Part shown: positions 1 to 10,771 of the stretch, piece by piece | Layout of the letters: each line of letters starts with the position of its first letter | Numbering within the stretch: position 1 is the stretch's first letter | Source: Nemertoderma westbladi | Taxonomy: Eukaryota; Xenacoelomorpha; Nemertodermatida; Nemertodermatidae | DNA length: 64,000 nucleotides | Reading direction: 5' to 3' | Assembly (NCBI GenBank): GCA_032718475.1 | Contig: JAUCBJ010006261.1 | Span: 1 to 64,000, forward strand | Notes under the pieces: model-generated | Databases searched by the model: none | The model's input: only the letters and a program-made list of their open reading frames with translations | What the model was told of the DNA's origin: nothing | Translations under genes and position numbers: made by a program

Positions 1-132
1 TACACGGAACCAGATAGATGTCCGATTTCACGAGTCATTCTTTTTATTGCTTTAATCTATTGTACTCGATGCATGAATAAAAATTTTGAAAAAAAAATAG
101 GTGGTCATCGATCTCGTTGCCATGGCAACAGA
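1..132 (+). repeat. Left terminal inverted repeat of the P-like element
   Basis: This matches the reverse complement of 4062-4193 over 132 bases with a single difference. The inner part contains the palindrome GTTGCCATGGCAAC. Confidence 0.93.
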
Positions 133-390
133 GATTAAATTGTTGCGTGCATCACTATCTAAATCGCTATATCGTCAACACTACTTGGCTAAGTAATTCC
201 ATAGTAACTGTGATATAACGCATTACTGTAGTTCTAGAAGGCCTTGGTTGTACAATACAATTTCACAAGGTTAAACGACACGACAGTGCGAAATCAGATT
301 AGAACATACAGTACTGTATACCACACCTCTATAGCTAAGATTAAAACACACCTTGTCCTACCTACAGTACAGTATATAAATTAATAACGA

Positions 391-818
391 ATGCCTCGTG
401 TTTGTTGTGTACCTAATTGTGGGGTGAGGGCCGGGCCTAGTGCTACGGTATACTGTATACCCAAGGACACATCAACTAGGGACAAGTGGCTTAAAGCAGT
501 GAGAAAGCCAGGGGTGTTTTCCTGCGACAGTTTTGGTGTCTGTTGGAGACATTTTTCACAAAGCGACTTCATTGCTAAGCCATTTAAAAGAAAAGAGCTG
601 AGAGATTCCGCTGTGCCATCATTATATCTACCAGGATCAGAGAAGAGTGAAACAACACTTTCTAAACGTGTTAACTTCTATGGTAGACGCAAAAAACCAA
701 CAAACCGGATAACACTGACAAAGGACTTCGATAGGGACCAAGAGTCAAAATTTAGAGACTTGGATCAACTGGTGGGTGTGACAGTTACTTACAAAAAGTA
801 TTTCAGTACCCATTTTAA
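391..818 (+). CDS. THAP-domain exon of P-like transposase
   Basis: This is the N-terminal DNA-binding exon. It starts with a MPRVCCVPNC C2CH opening, continues to a CDSFGVCWRHF Cys/His pair and ends the domain with an AVPSLYLP box, which is the THAP pattern (C-x2-4-C, C-x2-H, AVPTIF-like box). The frame stops at 822. A GT donor lies at 819-820, but it would leave the wrong phase for the 3' exon. A GTGGGT donor after 771 is in phase 0 and would join in frame with the acceptor at 1636. THAP domains bind the transposon ends in P elements. Exon limits are inferred, not shown. Confidence 0.85.
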
Positions 819-1133
819 GTAAGCTAAGTACGCTAAGGCGAGCCTTAGTGTACTGGTATCATTAGGCAACGGTGTCTGTCTGGTTAATTTTTGAGAGCCT
901 TCTGCTCGGCTGCTATTGATGCTTATTCAATTCAATTCAATGTAATCGTTTGTAAGTTGTACCATCTGTCTCGGATCAATGCACCAGTATGCCGCTAGGG
1001 GCGCTAACGATCTGAATGTTTTTCTTAATATGGAATTTGTACTTTTAATCAAGGCGTACTATATACAAGGCCATTCCATCGAGTTAACTGGGGGCGGTGA
1101 TATCTATTAAATATTAATTATAGAAAAGTATTA

Positions 1134-1374
1134 TATACTATTCTAGAACGTAAATAAAATAAAAAATACAATGTTCTAGAACATTTTTTTTAATTTTAAA
1201 ATAGCTAGTAAATATAAAAAAATATCCAATTTGGTAGATAAATTTTCTAAAAAATAAATAATATAAATAAATAATTTTTTTTGTATTACTAGCTATTTTG
1301 AATTTGAAAAATAACTAGCTATATGTTCTAGAACATTATATTATTTGTATTATTTATGATCTAGAATAGTGTAT
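1134..1374. mobile_element. Small inverted-repeat MITE in the P-element intron
   Basis: An AT-rich block has inverted arms built from ATACTATTCTAGA and AATGTTCTAGAACATT at the left and their complements at the right. A 23-bp direct repeat (AATCAAGGCGTACTATATAC followed by AAG) lies outside it at 1047-1069 and 1375-1397. That is too long for an ordinary target duplication, so a local duplication around the insertion is also possible. Confidence 0.55.
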
Positions 1375-1636
1375 AATCAAGGCGTACTATATACAAGCAA
1401 TTTTAACAATTTTCATTTCAATTGGGGCAATTTTCAGAAAATGTGTGACGGATACTGCAAAAGTACCATGGAATTTTAAAAAATTTGGCATGCGTAGTAT
1501 ACTGCTTACTAGTAATCGTTCTTATTCTCCACGGTCTGTCTGCGGGGTGAGCCTGTCTGTCTGTCTACGCGTTTGAAACCTTGATAGAGTATATATAGAG
1601 TATATAGAATATAGACCAATATTTCTCATTTTGCAG

Positions 1637-3883
1637 ACTTGGGATGCTCAAGCTATAAACAAATGGTTTAGAGAGGATGATGTGTTTAACAATCGGAATG
1701 CAAGCATATTTTGCTATGGCAAAGAAGGAGCTATGTGTATTTCGGAAACATTCCCAGAGGCACCTGAATGTAGCTACATAATCAATGTATCGCATGATGT
1801 CTTTGATGTTTACCGTAATGGGAGTACAATTCCATTATCAAATTTCAGTTTTTTGGATAGAAGGCTCTGCGGATTTGAAAAAGTCAAATGCAAGAGTGTG
1901 TTATACAGACTGATGAATGAAATAAAAAACTACCAAGATCCAAAGTATGATAACGAAATCATCCGCTTCCTTGTGAGAAACAAGCATTGCCGTCGGGTTT
2001 TACGTTTCGAACCTTCATTGATTAAGAAAGCACTTATGATTAGATATAGAAGTAAGGCAGCCTACGAGGAACTCTTGTCTGTCTTTCCTCAGTTCCCTAG
2101 TCTATCTGTTTTGGAGAAAATAACTAAAGGATCCATCGATTCATACAAACTTCTCCAGAAAATGAAGATGGACAAAAACGTTGTTGTGTATTTGGACGAA
2201 ATTCACTTGCAGAAAGAGGCGGTTTTTGCACAAGGTGGTGTTACAGAATCGGATATAGGATCTTTGAATAGTTTTATGGTTAGAGGTCTGAGTCATGGGC
2301 AACCATTAGTAGTGAAATCTGTACCCACTGCAACCGCTATGACAGGACGGGAGATAATTAGTAACTTAGAAGAAGTTTGCAGCAACCTAAGATCAGTCCA
2401 AACATCGCCACGAGTGGTGACAAGTGATAATTCACCAACAAACGCTAATGCTATATTTAAGCATTTTGACAATTCAGAAATTTTACAAGGTATCATTCCG
2501 CTCTTCGATTATAACCATCTATTAAAGAATACCAGGAATAATTGGTTCAAACTAGGCATCTTTGTTTTACCACAGTTCAAGTGGCAGTTTAAGAATGATA
2601 CGATTGAACTTTCACCAGGTAGTGAAGCAAAGGTTAGTGATGTGGCCGAAGTTTATTGTTTGGACACTTCTCATAATACTACCGCTCATTTACGACGAGC
2701 ACCCAAGCTAACATTCTCGACATTACATGTCCAGAAGAAAAAACAAAACACTCAGCTTATGCTAAATCTTTACAGCGATTGTACAGAGAGTGCTCTGAGA
2801 TATTATATTGACAGAAACAGTCCGACAGCAAATTTTGTGCGATTGATGAGGTTATTTTGGGCATTTATGAACACCAAAACTAGGAATCCGAAGACATCCA
2901 CTATGTATACTGAGACACACCACAAAGACCAGATTGAGAGACGAAGTTTCTTGAAATACTTTGGCGATTGGGTGGAGGCATGGCGAGATTCGGGAAAGCC
3001 AGGTCTATCACCTCAAACCTTTAACGCCCTCCTATTGACTGTGCGCAATACAGAGAAAGTGTTTAAACTCGTGTTTGAGGAACTGGGATACAGCTTGTTT
3101 AACACTCATGTCCTTGGAGACGATGCATTGGAGTTACATTACTCTAAATATAGACAAATGTCTGGTGGCCGGTTTCTAATTGCTCTTCGAGACGCTCTAA
3201 ACTCCAATAAAATTTTATCAATACGACTAATCATAGATGAAGACCTCGAAGTATCCGACTTTCTGTTGAAGAAAGATTTCCACAATGAAGCCGCGTTGTT
3301 ATTCGATGAAGTGTCTGAATTTGTGGATGAAGATGAGTTTCGTTGTCTAACTGTCAATGAAGAATCTCTAGATATTGTTGAATACATCTCAGGATGGATT
3401 GTGAAAACAGTAGGGGTCAACTGCCTACACTGTAATTTAAACGGTACAAATGACATCATTAGCGATTCTAAAAGAAGTGGGTCTACATCTAATGAGTCAT
3501 CTCGCCACTTTCTACATGATATAAATCGCGGTGGTTTAACCATTCCACATCAAAATCTTGTCAACTTCGTTTGTAATTGCCTCGGTAACCTAGAACTAGC
3601 ATATAAATTCCTGCAAAAAAATATTAAAGATGACAAATTCATATCAGCCGAAGTTCTCTTTCAGTACCTACAAATGCTTCCAGTAGATTCTTTGCATACA
3701 AGATCAATAATTTGCGATATTCACTCCAGTCATTCCTCGAAATTTTTACGCAAAATTATCAACGTGTTTCTGAAGGCACAGAGAAATCACTTGGCTGAGC
3801 TAATAGCTGAGAAAGAAAGCTACAAGACTGGGTTGGACGGTTTTAAGGCGCCTCAGCGAAACAAGGGAAGGAAATTGATCTGA
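1637..3883 (+). CDS. P-element-type transposase, main exon
   Basis: A long exon of about 748 codons begins after a good acceptor (pyrimidine tract then TTGCAG ending at 1636) and stops at 3883, close to the right inverted repeat. It shows the RNase H-like catalytic region: an acidic residue in VVYLDEIHLQ, the family motif YNHLLKNTRNNW, and a C-terminal RGGLTIPHQNLVNF block typical of THAP9/P transposases. No internal stops are present. The upstream THAP exon supplies DNA binding. The protein would excise and reinsert the element in the nucleus. No ATG is needed here because the exon is spliced. Confidence 0.88.
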   Translation, partial: TWDAQAINKWFREDDVFNNRNASIFCYGKEGAMCISETFPEAPECSYIINVSHDVFDVYRNGSTIPLSNFSFLDRRLCGFEKVKCKSVLYRLMNEIKNYQDPKYDNEIIRFLVRNKHCRRVLRFEPSLIKKALMIRYRSKAAYEELLSVFPQFPSLSVLEKITKGSIDSYKLLQKMKMDKNVVVYLDEIHLQKEAVFAQGGVTESDIGSLNSFMVRGLSHGQPLVVKSVPTATAMTGREIISNLEEVCSNLRSVQTSPRVVTSDNSPTNANAIFKHFDNSEILQGIIPLFDYNHLLKNTRNNWFKLGIFVLPQFKWQFKNDTIELSPGSEAKVSDVAEVYCLDTSHNTTAHLRRAPKLTFSTLHVQKKKQNTQLMLNLYSDCTESALRYYIDRNSPTANFVRLMRLFWAFMNTKTRNPKTSTMYTETHHKDQIERRSFLKYFGDWVEAWRDSGKPGLSPQTFNALLLTVRNTEKVFKLVFEELGYSLFNTHVLGDDALELHYSKYRQMSGGRFLIALRDALNSNKILSIRLIIDEDLEVSDFLLKKDFHNEAALLFDEVSEFVDEDEFRCLTVNEESLDIVEYISGWIVKTVGVNCLHCNLNGTNDIISDSKRSGSTSNESSRHFLHDINRGGLTIPHQNLVNFVCNCLGNLELAYKFLQKNIKDDKFISAEVLFQYLQMLPVDSLHTRSIICDIHSSHSSKFLRKIINVFLKAQRNHLAELIAEKESYKTGLDGFKAPQRNKGRKLI

Positions 3884-4061
3884 AGCGCCGGTTGGACGAA
3901 TAAGAAAAATAATGCTGGGTTACAGAGCAGATCAGGCAACTTATTGATGAAACGGAAGCTATAGTGTATGTATATCGCTTTAACCTTTGAACAAATTTGG
4001 AAGCAATATTTACTGTATTTTCACTCATCGTTGTTGAAATAAAGGCAAAAAATGAAAAATG

Positions 4062-4193
4062 TCTGTTGCCATGGCAACGAGATCGATGACCACCAATTTT
4101 TTTTTCAAAATTTTTATTCATGCATCGAGTACAATAGATTAAAGCAATAAAAAGAATGACTCGTGAAATCGGACATCTATCTGGTTCCGTGTA
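4062..4193 (-). repeat. Right terminal inverted repeat of the P-like element
   Basis: Inverted copy of 1-132 with one mismatch; ends GGTTCCGTGTA. Confidence 0.93.
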
Positions 4194-4644
4194 TATTTAG
4201 TATTCCATGATTCACCAAATTTTTTTACAGTAGCTATTATTTTGCTAATTTTTTTCTAGTGTTTAATAATTTAATTATATATATAATATATAAATAATAA
4301 ATAATGTAAATAAATATAAATAAATTATTTATTTATTGTATAATGGAAGGAACAATTATGATAAAATAATAAAATAATTTAAATAAAAATTACTAGCTAG
4401 TAAAATTACTTCCTAGGTACCTTAAAAATTATTCACAAAATATTTTTTATCTCTGGGGGGGGGGGGGGGGGGGGGGGTTGTTTGGGTGACATACTTTGTG
4501 AACGCCCCCTAAAAGTAATTTACGTAGATAAACAAATACATTTACTGATTACATGATACAAAATTTATTCAAGCACAATGTCCTGAGATAGACACTCAAA
4601 TCTAATTTCCCGAGACAGACACCCAAGAGTTCCAAAGTTTAAGT
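4194..4644. other. AT-rich DNA with a long poly-G tract, no gene seen
   Basis: The stretch is low-complexity AT sequence followed by about 23 consecutive G at 4455-4477. I see no coding sequence in it. Confidence 0.6.
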
Positions 4645-5713
4645 TTAGTAAAAGTAACCTGGTGCCTTTCTAACTCTCTTGTTGGCGCTGTTTTTGGGAA
4701 TATTACTAACATCAGCCAAGCTCTTCCCTTTCGGTTTCTTTTTAGGGATTCCTCCTTGGAGAACTTCCGTTTTCTCTTTAGCTGGCAATGTTTTCTTGTA
4801 CTTACGAACACGAGGTTTTTTACCAGCACTGGGATCTGCAGGTATACATACAGCTAAACCTACCATCATTCGTTATTACTTTCGTAAAATTGTCTATCTC
4901 GCCGGAAAAAATGGCACATGCAACAAGATGTTCACAGAAACCAATGGTTGCCAATGATACGCAGCTACCGGTACAACCATTTAACTTTATTTTAGGAACT
5001 TCTATTAATTGAGATGAATCTCTGGGCGTTCTCCTAACAACATAGCCGAAACCGGGAGCTTTTGCTACGCTCGCTCGTAATGCCCAACCTTTAATATATA
5101 TTTCTTCAATTAGAATATTACTAATTCCTTCAGGCTTTGGCAATGACAGAGGACATCTACAAATATTTTGAAGAGGTGTAGCCTGACAGAGAGCTATTAA
5201 TTTTTGAAGTTTCTGAGCATCTGACAGTAATACCCACTGGTCCGCTGATACAAAATGGTGTACAAATTGTTGCGCCAGTGACCAGTTACCATGTCCATGC
5301 ATAGCCTTGTAACATTCTTCCAGCTGTTCGTCATCTAGAATCATGAAGTGTTTGTATATTTCACAAATTGTGAGATTCTTCCTACCTTCAGTTTGCTCTC
5401 GTAGACGTTTGTTAGACCCTTCACTCAATACAGACCGATAAGGTAAGTTAATGGATACACCAAACCTGATACGAGCAAATTGTGTAGCCATGGAACGTAT
5501 TTTGTCAACTTTATAATCGTAGAACCAAACCCGAAATATTTCCAATCCAAGTGAAATCCATCTTTCTTTTAAATTATTTAACAACTTAGTATAGTCAGCA
5601 ACACAGTCAGTTGGATAACCTCGACGCAGCAAATCTTCGGTTCCTTCGACGCTACTCGATGACCGAAACAACTCCAGCAGAATATCTTTAACAGTTGTAT
5701 CCGATGTCGTCAT
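4645..5713 (-). pseudogene. MULE-type transposase C-terminal fragment with SWIM zinc finger
   Basis: The larger minus-strand frame (4820-5713, 297 codons) carries features of Mutator-like transposase tails: LKERWISLGLEIFRVWFYDY, then SEGSNKRLREQTEGRKNLT, then a SWIM-like Cys/His cluster (C-x3-C, CEHLVAC) near residues 245-265. The basic C-terminal tail continues in another frame to 4645 (GKKPRVRKYKKT). The switch coincides with a 28-nt GT...AG segment at 4836-4863 whose removal would restore one frame. The catalytic DDE half is absent upstream, so this is a truncated copy. Assignment rests on motif recognition only. Confidence 0.6.
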
Positions 5714-7044
5714 ATCTGCATTGCATATGTGCTGATATGTTTAATAATATGAATAATAATAAGATGCCGTTATGGAATATTGTCTAACGCAATAATTAGA
5801 ATGTAGGCCTAGTTAAGTTACCGGTTGCCGGCACCCGGAAGTTCAGAAATTGACAGGGTTTTGGGTGACCGGTACGCTCTCTGGCTCTATGATAGGCCTT
5901 ACCTTACTGACCAGAATACAATGCATCCAATGCTGTAATGGCCCATGGCTATGGCACTATCTCTGTAACCAGGCTGCCAGGCTGTCTTAATACTGTAATC
6001 AGGTAATGCTTACCGGTACTACTCAGCTACTAAATATATAAATATTTACAGCTTTAACTAACCCTAACAATACTGCAATATCGGAATACCGGAATACACT
6101 ACTGCACTACAGCACTAATACTGTAATATGTAATCAGGTAATAGGCCTACCAGAATACAGCAATACTGGTACTTTGCGCCTCTACCAACTGACAGGTAAA
6201 ACAAGGATAGTACTGCTGTACTGATACTGCACCATATGCTGATTGGTTACAGTTCTTTGGTTGCCTGGCAACAAGCTTTCTGGGCAGTATTAGACTCTTT
6301 CAATTTATTTTTTTGCAGCATATAGGTAAAATTTAATGCTGATCAATTTTTTCACTGTTTTCCGGAAGGTTTATAGTGTTTTTATAGTGTTTTCCCTATG
6401 TTTTATGGTGATTACTTAAGGGGTGCTATGCGAGGAGTACATTTAGGATTGTCAATTAAGAGAAGTACATGTGTTAAATTCCCTGCTGATCAATATTTTC
6501 ACTGTTTTCCGTGTGTTTTACAGTACTTTTCCTATGTTTTCCTAGTGTTTTACTGTTTTACTAGTGTTTTCCTAATTTAGAATCATCCCAATACTTACTG
6601 GTACCTGTAGTTAATGTATGGTTTGGTGCAGTTTTCCTTGTGGTAGTTGGGTTGGGAGTACTACAATCGATTTGTTTTCAATCATTTCATTTTTTAATAG
6701 GCCATAGTGCCTGAGTACTAACAGTGGCCCAAGTGGCCCTAAATGCTAGGTAGTATCTGAGGGAATAAGACCCCATTTCCTATTTTATTGTTTTCATATT
6801 AATATCACAATCCCTCTAAAGTCGTGGTTGTCTAACATCATATAATTATATATTTACAGGGGCATTTTCTGACATCTGCTCAATTTTGTTTAAAAATCTG
6901 ATCATTTATCTGTACATTCCGGTAGGTGCTAATTTCGATAGGGTCCATTTCCTATTTTATTGTTTTCAAAATTAGTCATGATAGATAAAAATATTTAATT
7001 TGAGTGAAAGAAAGCGAATTTTTCAGTTACATTTATGTACTCAC
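5714..7044. other. Intronic or intergenic DNA, no gene seen
   Basis: The sequence is rich in TACCGGTA and TACTGTA words and in short GTTTTCCTAGTGTTTTAC-like simple repeats (6350-6580). I see no supported coding region. From about 6345 it is the first copy of a tandem duplication. Confidence 0.5.
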
Positions 7045-7158
7045 CAACACAAGCACCTCCATTGGAAACATAACCTTCGTCACATTGACATTGAGCTGCC
7101 CCATCGATAATGATACAGCTTCCGTTTCCACCGCAGTCATTGTTATGGCATGGGTCAG
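7045..7158 (-). CDS. EGF-like domain exon (copy A)
   Basis: The exon is 114 bp on the minus strand. It lies between an acceptor (TTTTTTAG) and a donor (GTGAGTAC), both phase 1. It encodes six cysteines in EGF spacing: DPCHNNDCGGNGSC, then AAQCQCDEGYVSNGGAC. Symmetric phase-1 EGF exons are the usual unit of exon shuffling in extracellular and cell-surface animal proteins. It has a near-identical twin at 8598-8711, so the gene has either gained a domain or the assembly holds two alleles. The gene's identity cannot be told from three exons. Confidence 0.82.
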
Positions 7159-7331
7159 CTAAAAAATAATTGATAATTAAGTACTACCGGCCAAGTTTCG
7201 ACCACGTTTCGACCACGTTTCAACCAAGTTACGAGACCAAGTTTATTTTGCACATTTTTTGACAATAGTGCATTACGTGCTACGAATGGGTGGGGGGGGG
7301 GGGGGGGGCATGATAATACGAGATAGGGTGT

Positions 7332-7836
7332 TGTGAGCGTATTCAATTCCGCCTCACCAACCCCCATAAAGTGGGAAAGAGGGCCTTTAAGCAATATTGG
7401 GAAGCACGAGGTTGATTGCCAATCAACCTCGTACCACCCCCAATAAGCGGGGACGACAAACCCCAAAGGGCCTCACACAATAGAGGTTAGAGGTCAAGGA
7501 GAGAGAGTAACAGCAGCGGGGGGGAAACACTCCCACAAAGTTCAGGGCGAGAATTAGGTTACTAGCCAATGGGGGGACAGCAGGGAATCAGCAGAGTAAT
7601 ATGGCCACTGGTGCAATATATATATATATTACCGGTATCTGTGTTATTTGCTCACTTTAGCTAGTCAGTGCAGTTAGGGTGGAATGGGAACTTCTATCAC
7701 CGTCCGCTACCGCCACCACATGCAATACTTATTACCGGTTTAGTTATTAGTCAGTAATCCTATACTCAATACTGTGCTCAGTTTACTTATTCAATATATC
7801 TCATATGCATCAATCAAAGAACTTCAGAACTCTTAA
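7332..7836 (+). repeat. Truncated LTR copy inside duplication A
   Basis: It matches the first ~505 bp of the LTR at 8872-9454 and keeps the same left flank (GGTGT), but ends before the LTR 3' end. It therefore arose by duplication of the locus after the LTR element inserted, not by a separate insertion. Confidence 0.8.
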
Positions 7837-8108
7837 GGGAAATGTACTGGATTTAAAATATACAGTAGGAGGCCTATGCACTATGCACTATGCAGTCCTA
7901 CAGCGGTGGAATATGAAGGGTTGAACACTGAGAATTCCATCAGCAATGCAAATGAGAGTGAAGCAGTAGTGGGTCAATAACATCCTCAGTTGTGGCTTGA
8001 AATAATAAATCAAATGAGTTAAAATAGAAAGATTTACAAAGAGTAAAAGAGGCAAGTGGTGAGAAATTAGAGAGATTTTTTCACTAGAGAGTCTCTTTTC
8101 ATAGAGAT
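7837..8108. other. Spacer between duplication copies, no gene seen
   Basis: About 270 bp of unique sequence separates the two duplicated blocks. I see no coding potential. Confidence 0.5.
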
Positions 8109-8597
8109 AATTTTTTCACTGTTTTCCGGAAGGTTTATAGTGTTTTTATAGTGTTTTCCCTATGTTTTATGGTGATTACTTAAGGGGTGCTATGCGAGGA
8201 GTACATTTAGGATTGTCAATTAAGAGAAGTACATGTGTTAAATTCCCTGCTGATCAATATTTTCACTGTTTTCCGTGAGTTTTACAGTACTTTTCCTATG
8301 TTTTCCTAGTGTTTTACTGTTTTACTAGTGCTTTCCTAATTTAGAATCATCCCAATACTTACTGGTACCTGAAGTCGTGGTTGTCTAACATCATATAATT
8401 ATATATTTACAGGGGCATTTTCTGACATCTGCTCAATTTTGTTTAAAAATCTGATCATTTATCTGTACATTCCGGTAGGTGCTAATTTCGATAGGGTCCA
8501 TTTCCTATTTTATTGTTTTCAAAATTAGTCATGATAGATAAAAATATTTAATTTGAGTGAAAGAAAGCGAATTTTTCAGTTACATTTATGTACTCAC

Positions 8598-8711
8598 CAA
8601 CACAAGCACCTCCATTGGAAACATAACCTTCGTCACATTGACATTGAGCTGCCGAATCGATAATGATACAGCTTCCGTGTCCACCGCAGTCATTGTTATG
8701 GCATGGGTCAG
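8598..8711 (-). CDS. EGF-like domain exon (copy B)
   Basis: The length, phases and splice sites match those of the exon at 7045-7158. Two residue changes are visible (N to H in CGGHGSC, and G to S in IIIDSAAQC). All six cysteines are kept, so both copies could be functional. On the minus strand the order would be the cbEGF exon at 18204-18326, then this exon, then copy A; all are phase 1-1 and can splice in frame. Confidence 0.82.
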
Positions 8712-8866
8712 CTAAAAAATAATTGATAATTAAGTACTACTGGCCAAGTTTCGACCAAGTTTCAACCAAGTTACGAGACCAAGTTTATTTTGCACATTTT
8801 TTGACAATAATGCATTACGTGCTACGAATGGGGGGGGGGGGGGGGGGGCATGATAATACGAGATAG

Positions 8867-8871
8867 GGTGT
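8867..8871. repeat. 5-bp target site duplication (left) of LTR element 1
   Basis: GGTGT here matches GGTGT at 14302-14306, immediately outside the two LTRs. Confidence 0.85.
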
Positions 8872-9454
8872 TGTGAGCGTATTCAATTCCGCCTCACCAA
8901 CCCCCATAAAGTGGGAAAGAGGGCCTTTAAGCAATATTGGGAAGCACGAGGTTGATTGCCAATCAACCTCGTACCACCCCCAATAAGCGGGGACGACAAA
9001 CCCCAAAGAGCCTCACAAAATAGAGGTTAGAGGTCAAGGAGAGAGAGTAACAGCAGCGGGGGGGAAACACTCCCACAAAGTTCAGGGCGAGAATTAGGTT
9101 ACTAGCCAATGGGGGGACAGCAGGGAATCAGCAGAGTAATATGGCCACTGGTGCAATATATATATATTACCGGTATCTGTGTTATTTGCTCACTTTAGCT
9201 AGTCAGTGCAGTTAGGGTGGAATGGGAACTTCTATCACCGTCCGCTACCGCCACCACATGCAATACTTATTACCGGTTTAGTTATTAGTCAGTAATCCTA
9301 TACTCAATACTGTGCTCAGTTTACTTATTCAATATATCTCATATGCATCAATCAAAGAACTTCAGAACTCTTAACAAACCTTTTCATATACACGGCGGGG
9401 ACGCGTAGATCGAAAACCCAAACGGATAAATCGGGATCCATAGATCCCGTCACA
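8872..9454 (+). repeat. 5' LTR of element 1
   Basis: Starts TGTGAGCGTATTC and ends CCCGTCACA. It holds a run of only 7 G where the 3' LTR has about 18. Confidence 0.9.
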
Positions 9455-9514
9455 GTGATAGAAACCAACAGCCCGAACTGACTGCTAGCCACCGATCCAC
9501 CGACAAGAGTAAAG

Positions 9515-10505
9515 ATGAGTCAAGAGAGAGAGACGACACCGCCGCGGACCCCGGACGACAACCTAACGATCCGCGAGGCCACGGCAAGACGGTATCGACC
9601 CACGAGGCCGGATTCGTCGACGACGAACGATCCGGCAATCCAAGCAGAGGGGGGCCATCTACAACGAGAAGGGAGAGACGAGTCGAGAGAAGGGAGAGAC
9701 GAGTCGACACACGGCGGCGGTCGAGGTGCCGATGTCGCCGGCCAGCCACAGGCCGAGGGCGACGGACGGCCCACCGGAACGGCGACGGTGGGGCCGCCGG
9801 TACGACGCCGGACACGGAGGGATAGAGGAGATGTCGGCGATGAGGATGTCAGGGTCAGCGACCGGCTCCGACAAGCCTACAACGCGACCCGGAAGCAACT
9901 AAAGGAAGCTAAGGAGGGAGAAAGGCTGGACCAGGTGAAGTTGGAGAAGCGGTTAGGTGAGTCGAACAGACATTTTGACTATTTAATGCGCTTTGGGCAG
10001 GGAGAACTAGCCAGTGAAAGAGCGAGAGGGGTCGCCACCGAACTGTTTTAAACTGTGGGAACGTAGGGGTATGGGGCCTGGTGTAGTGTACATAGGGCCA
10101 TACTTAGTTGATGCCAGGGGAGTTAAGTTAGTGGGTTTGGCGGGACCGCACGAGGGCGAATCCGAGGTTAACTCCGAGGATTCGGTCTCGTCGGTCAGCG
10201 AGAACCCCGGAAAGCGGGGGAAAGTTAGCAGGACGGGGGGGCGACGGGATTCCGTCGCGGCCGATAAGTCCGCTACATCCTCCGCGAAAGTAAGAAGGGT
10301 GTTGAAAATAAATCTGGCGTGTCAGTGTAAAGAGCGTGAGGCAAGAAGGGCGAGCGAGCGCAAGGAGCGTGAGGCGAGGTGGCTTGAGAGGGTTGCGAGA
10401 GAGACAGAGTTGGCCGAGCAAGGTTTGCGAGAGGATGGAGAGAGAGGAACGTTTGTTAATACCCCACTTTCAGGGACCAGGACGACAGACCCAAGACTGG
10501 TGTGA
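9515..10505 (+). pseudogene. gag-like protein of LTR element 1 (frameshifted)
   Basis: Two overlapping frames (9515-10051 and 10014-10505) read as one protein broken by a frameshift near 10040. The N-terminal half is Pro/Arg/Asp-rich and disordered (MSQERETTPPRTPDD), followed by a charged, probably coiled-coil segment (RLRQAYNATRKQLKEAKEG). The second half has a GPHEGESEVN segment and a long Glu/Arg helix. A homologous, also broken, version lies on the minus strand at about 60600-61950 in element 2, which supports this being the element's conserved frame. No zinc knuckle is visible; the gag assignment rests on position after the 5' LTR. Confidence 0.5.
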
Positions 10506-10535
10506 CTGTACGGGAGGGGGGGGGGGGGGGGGGTA

Positions 10536-10771
10536 ATAACAATAGGTTAGGAAATGTTAATATTAATAGTACCGTAGTAGATAACCCTAATCCCTTTATT
10601 ACAGGAAATATTTTACCCGGTAATTTAAATTTAAATTCAAATAATAATATTAATTCAAATATTCAGAATAATCCAAATAATTCGAATAATAATTTAAATT
10701 TAGAAAATAATAATAATCCTGTTATGGCGACGGGCGGTCCCTCTCCGGGTGACCTATTCGATGGACCCTGA
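10536..10771 (+). other. Asn-rich low-complexity stretch
   Basis: After a poly-G tract at 10516-10533 the sequence becomes AAT-rich and would encode N-rich peptide (NLNLNSNNNINSN). It looks like simple-sequence expansion, not a folded domain. Whether it extends the gag-like frame cannot be decided. Confidence 0.4.

Larger units (their letters stand above)
1..4193 (+). mobile_element. P-element-like (THAP) DNA transposon
   Basis: The first 132 bases and 4062-4193 are inverted copies of each other with one mismatch, so the element is bounded by long terminal inverted repeats beginning TACACGGAAC. Inside are a THAP DNA-binding exon and a P-element-type transposase exon. The window starts exactly at the left inverted repeat, so the 8-bp target duplication expected of P elements cannot be checked; the right flank is TATTTAGT. 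The near-identity of the ends and the fully open transposase frame suggest recent activity (inference). Confidence 0.9.
6345..7836. repeat. Segmental duplication, copy A (EGF exon plus LTR start)
   Basis: This block is nearly identical to 8109-9374. It carries an EGF exon, a poly-G tract and the first ~505 bp of an LTR (7332-7836). Copy A has about 211 bases (6608-6818) that copy B lacks. The LTR portion stops abruptly at CTCTTAA. Confidence 0.85.
8109..9374. repeat. Segmental duplication, copy B
   Basis: Second copy of 6345-7836 with a ~211-bp internal deletion relative to it. Its LTR portion continues into a complete LTR element, so this copy retains the original insertion junction. Confidence 0.85.

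Noticed and set aside
9450-9898. Minus-strand frames opposite the gag-like ORF
   Set aside because: GC-rich shadows of the sense frame, with no recognisable domain.
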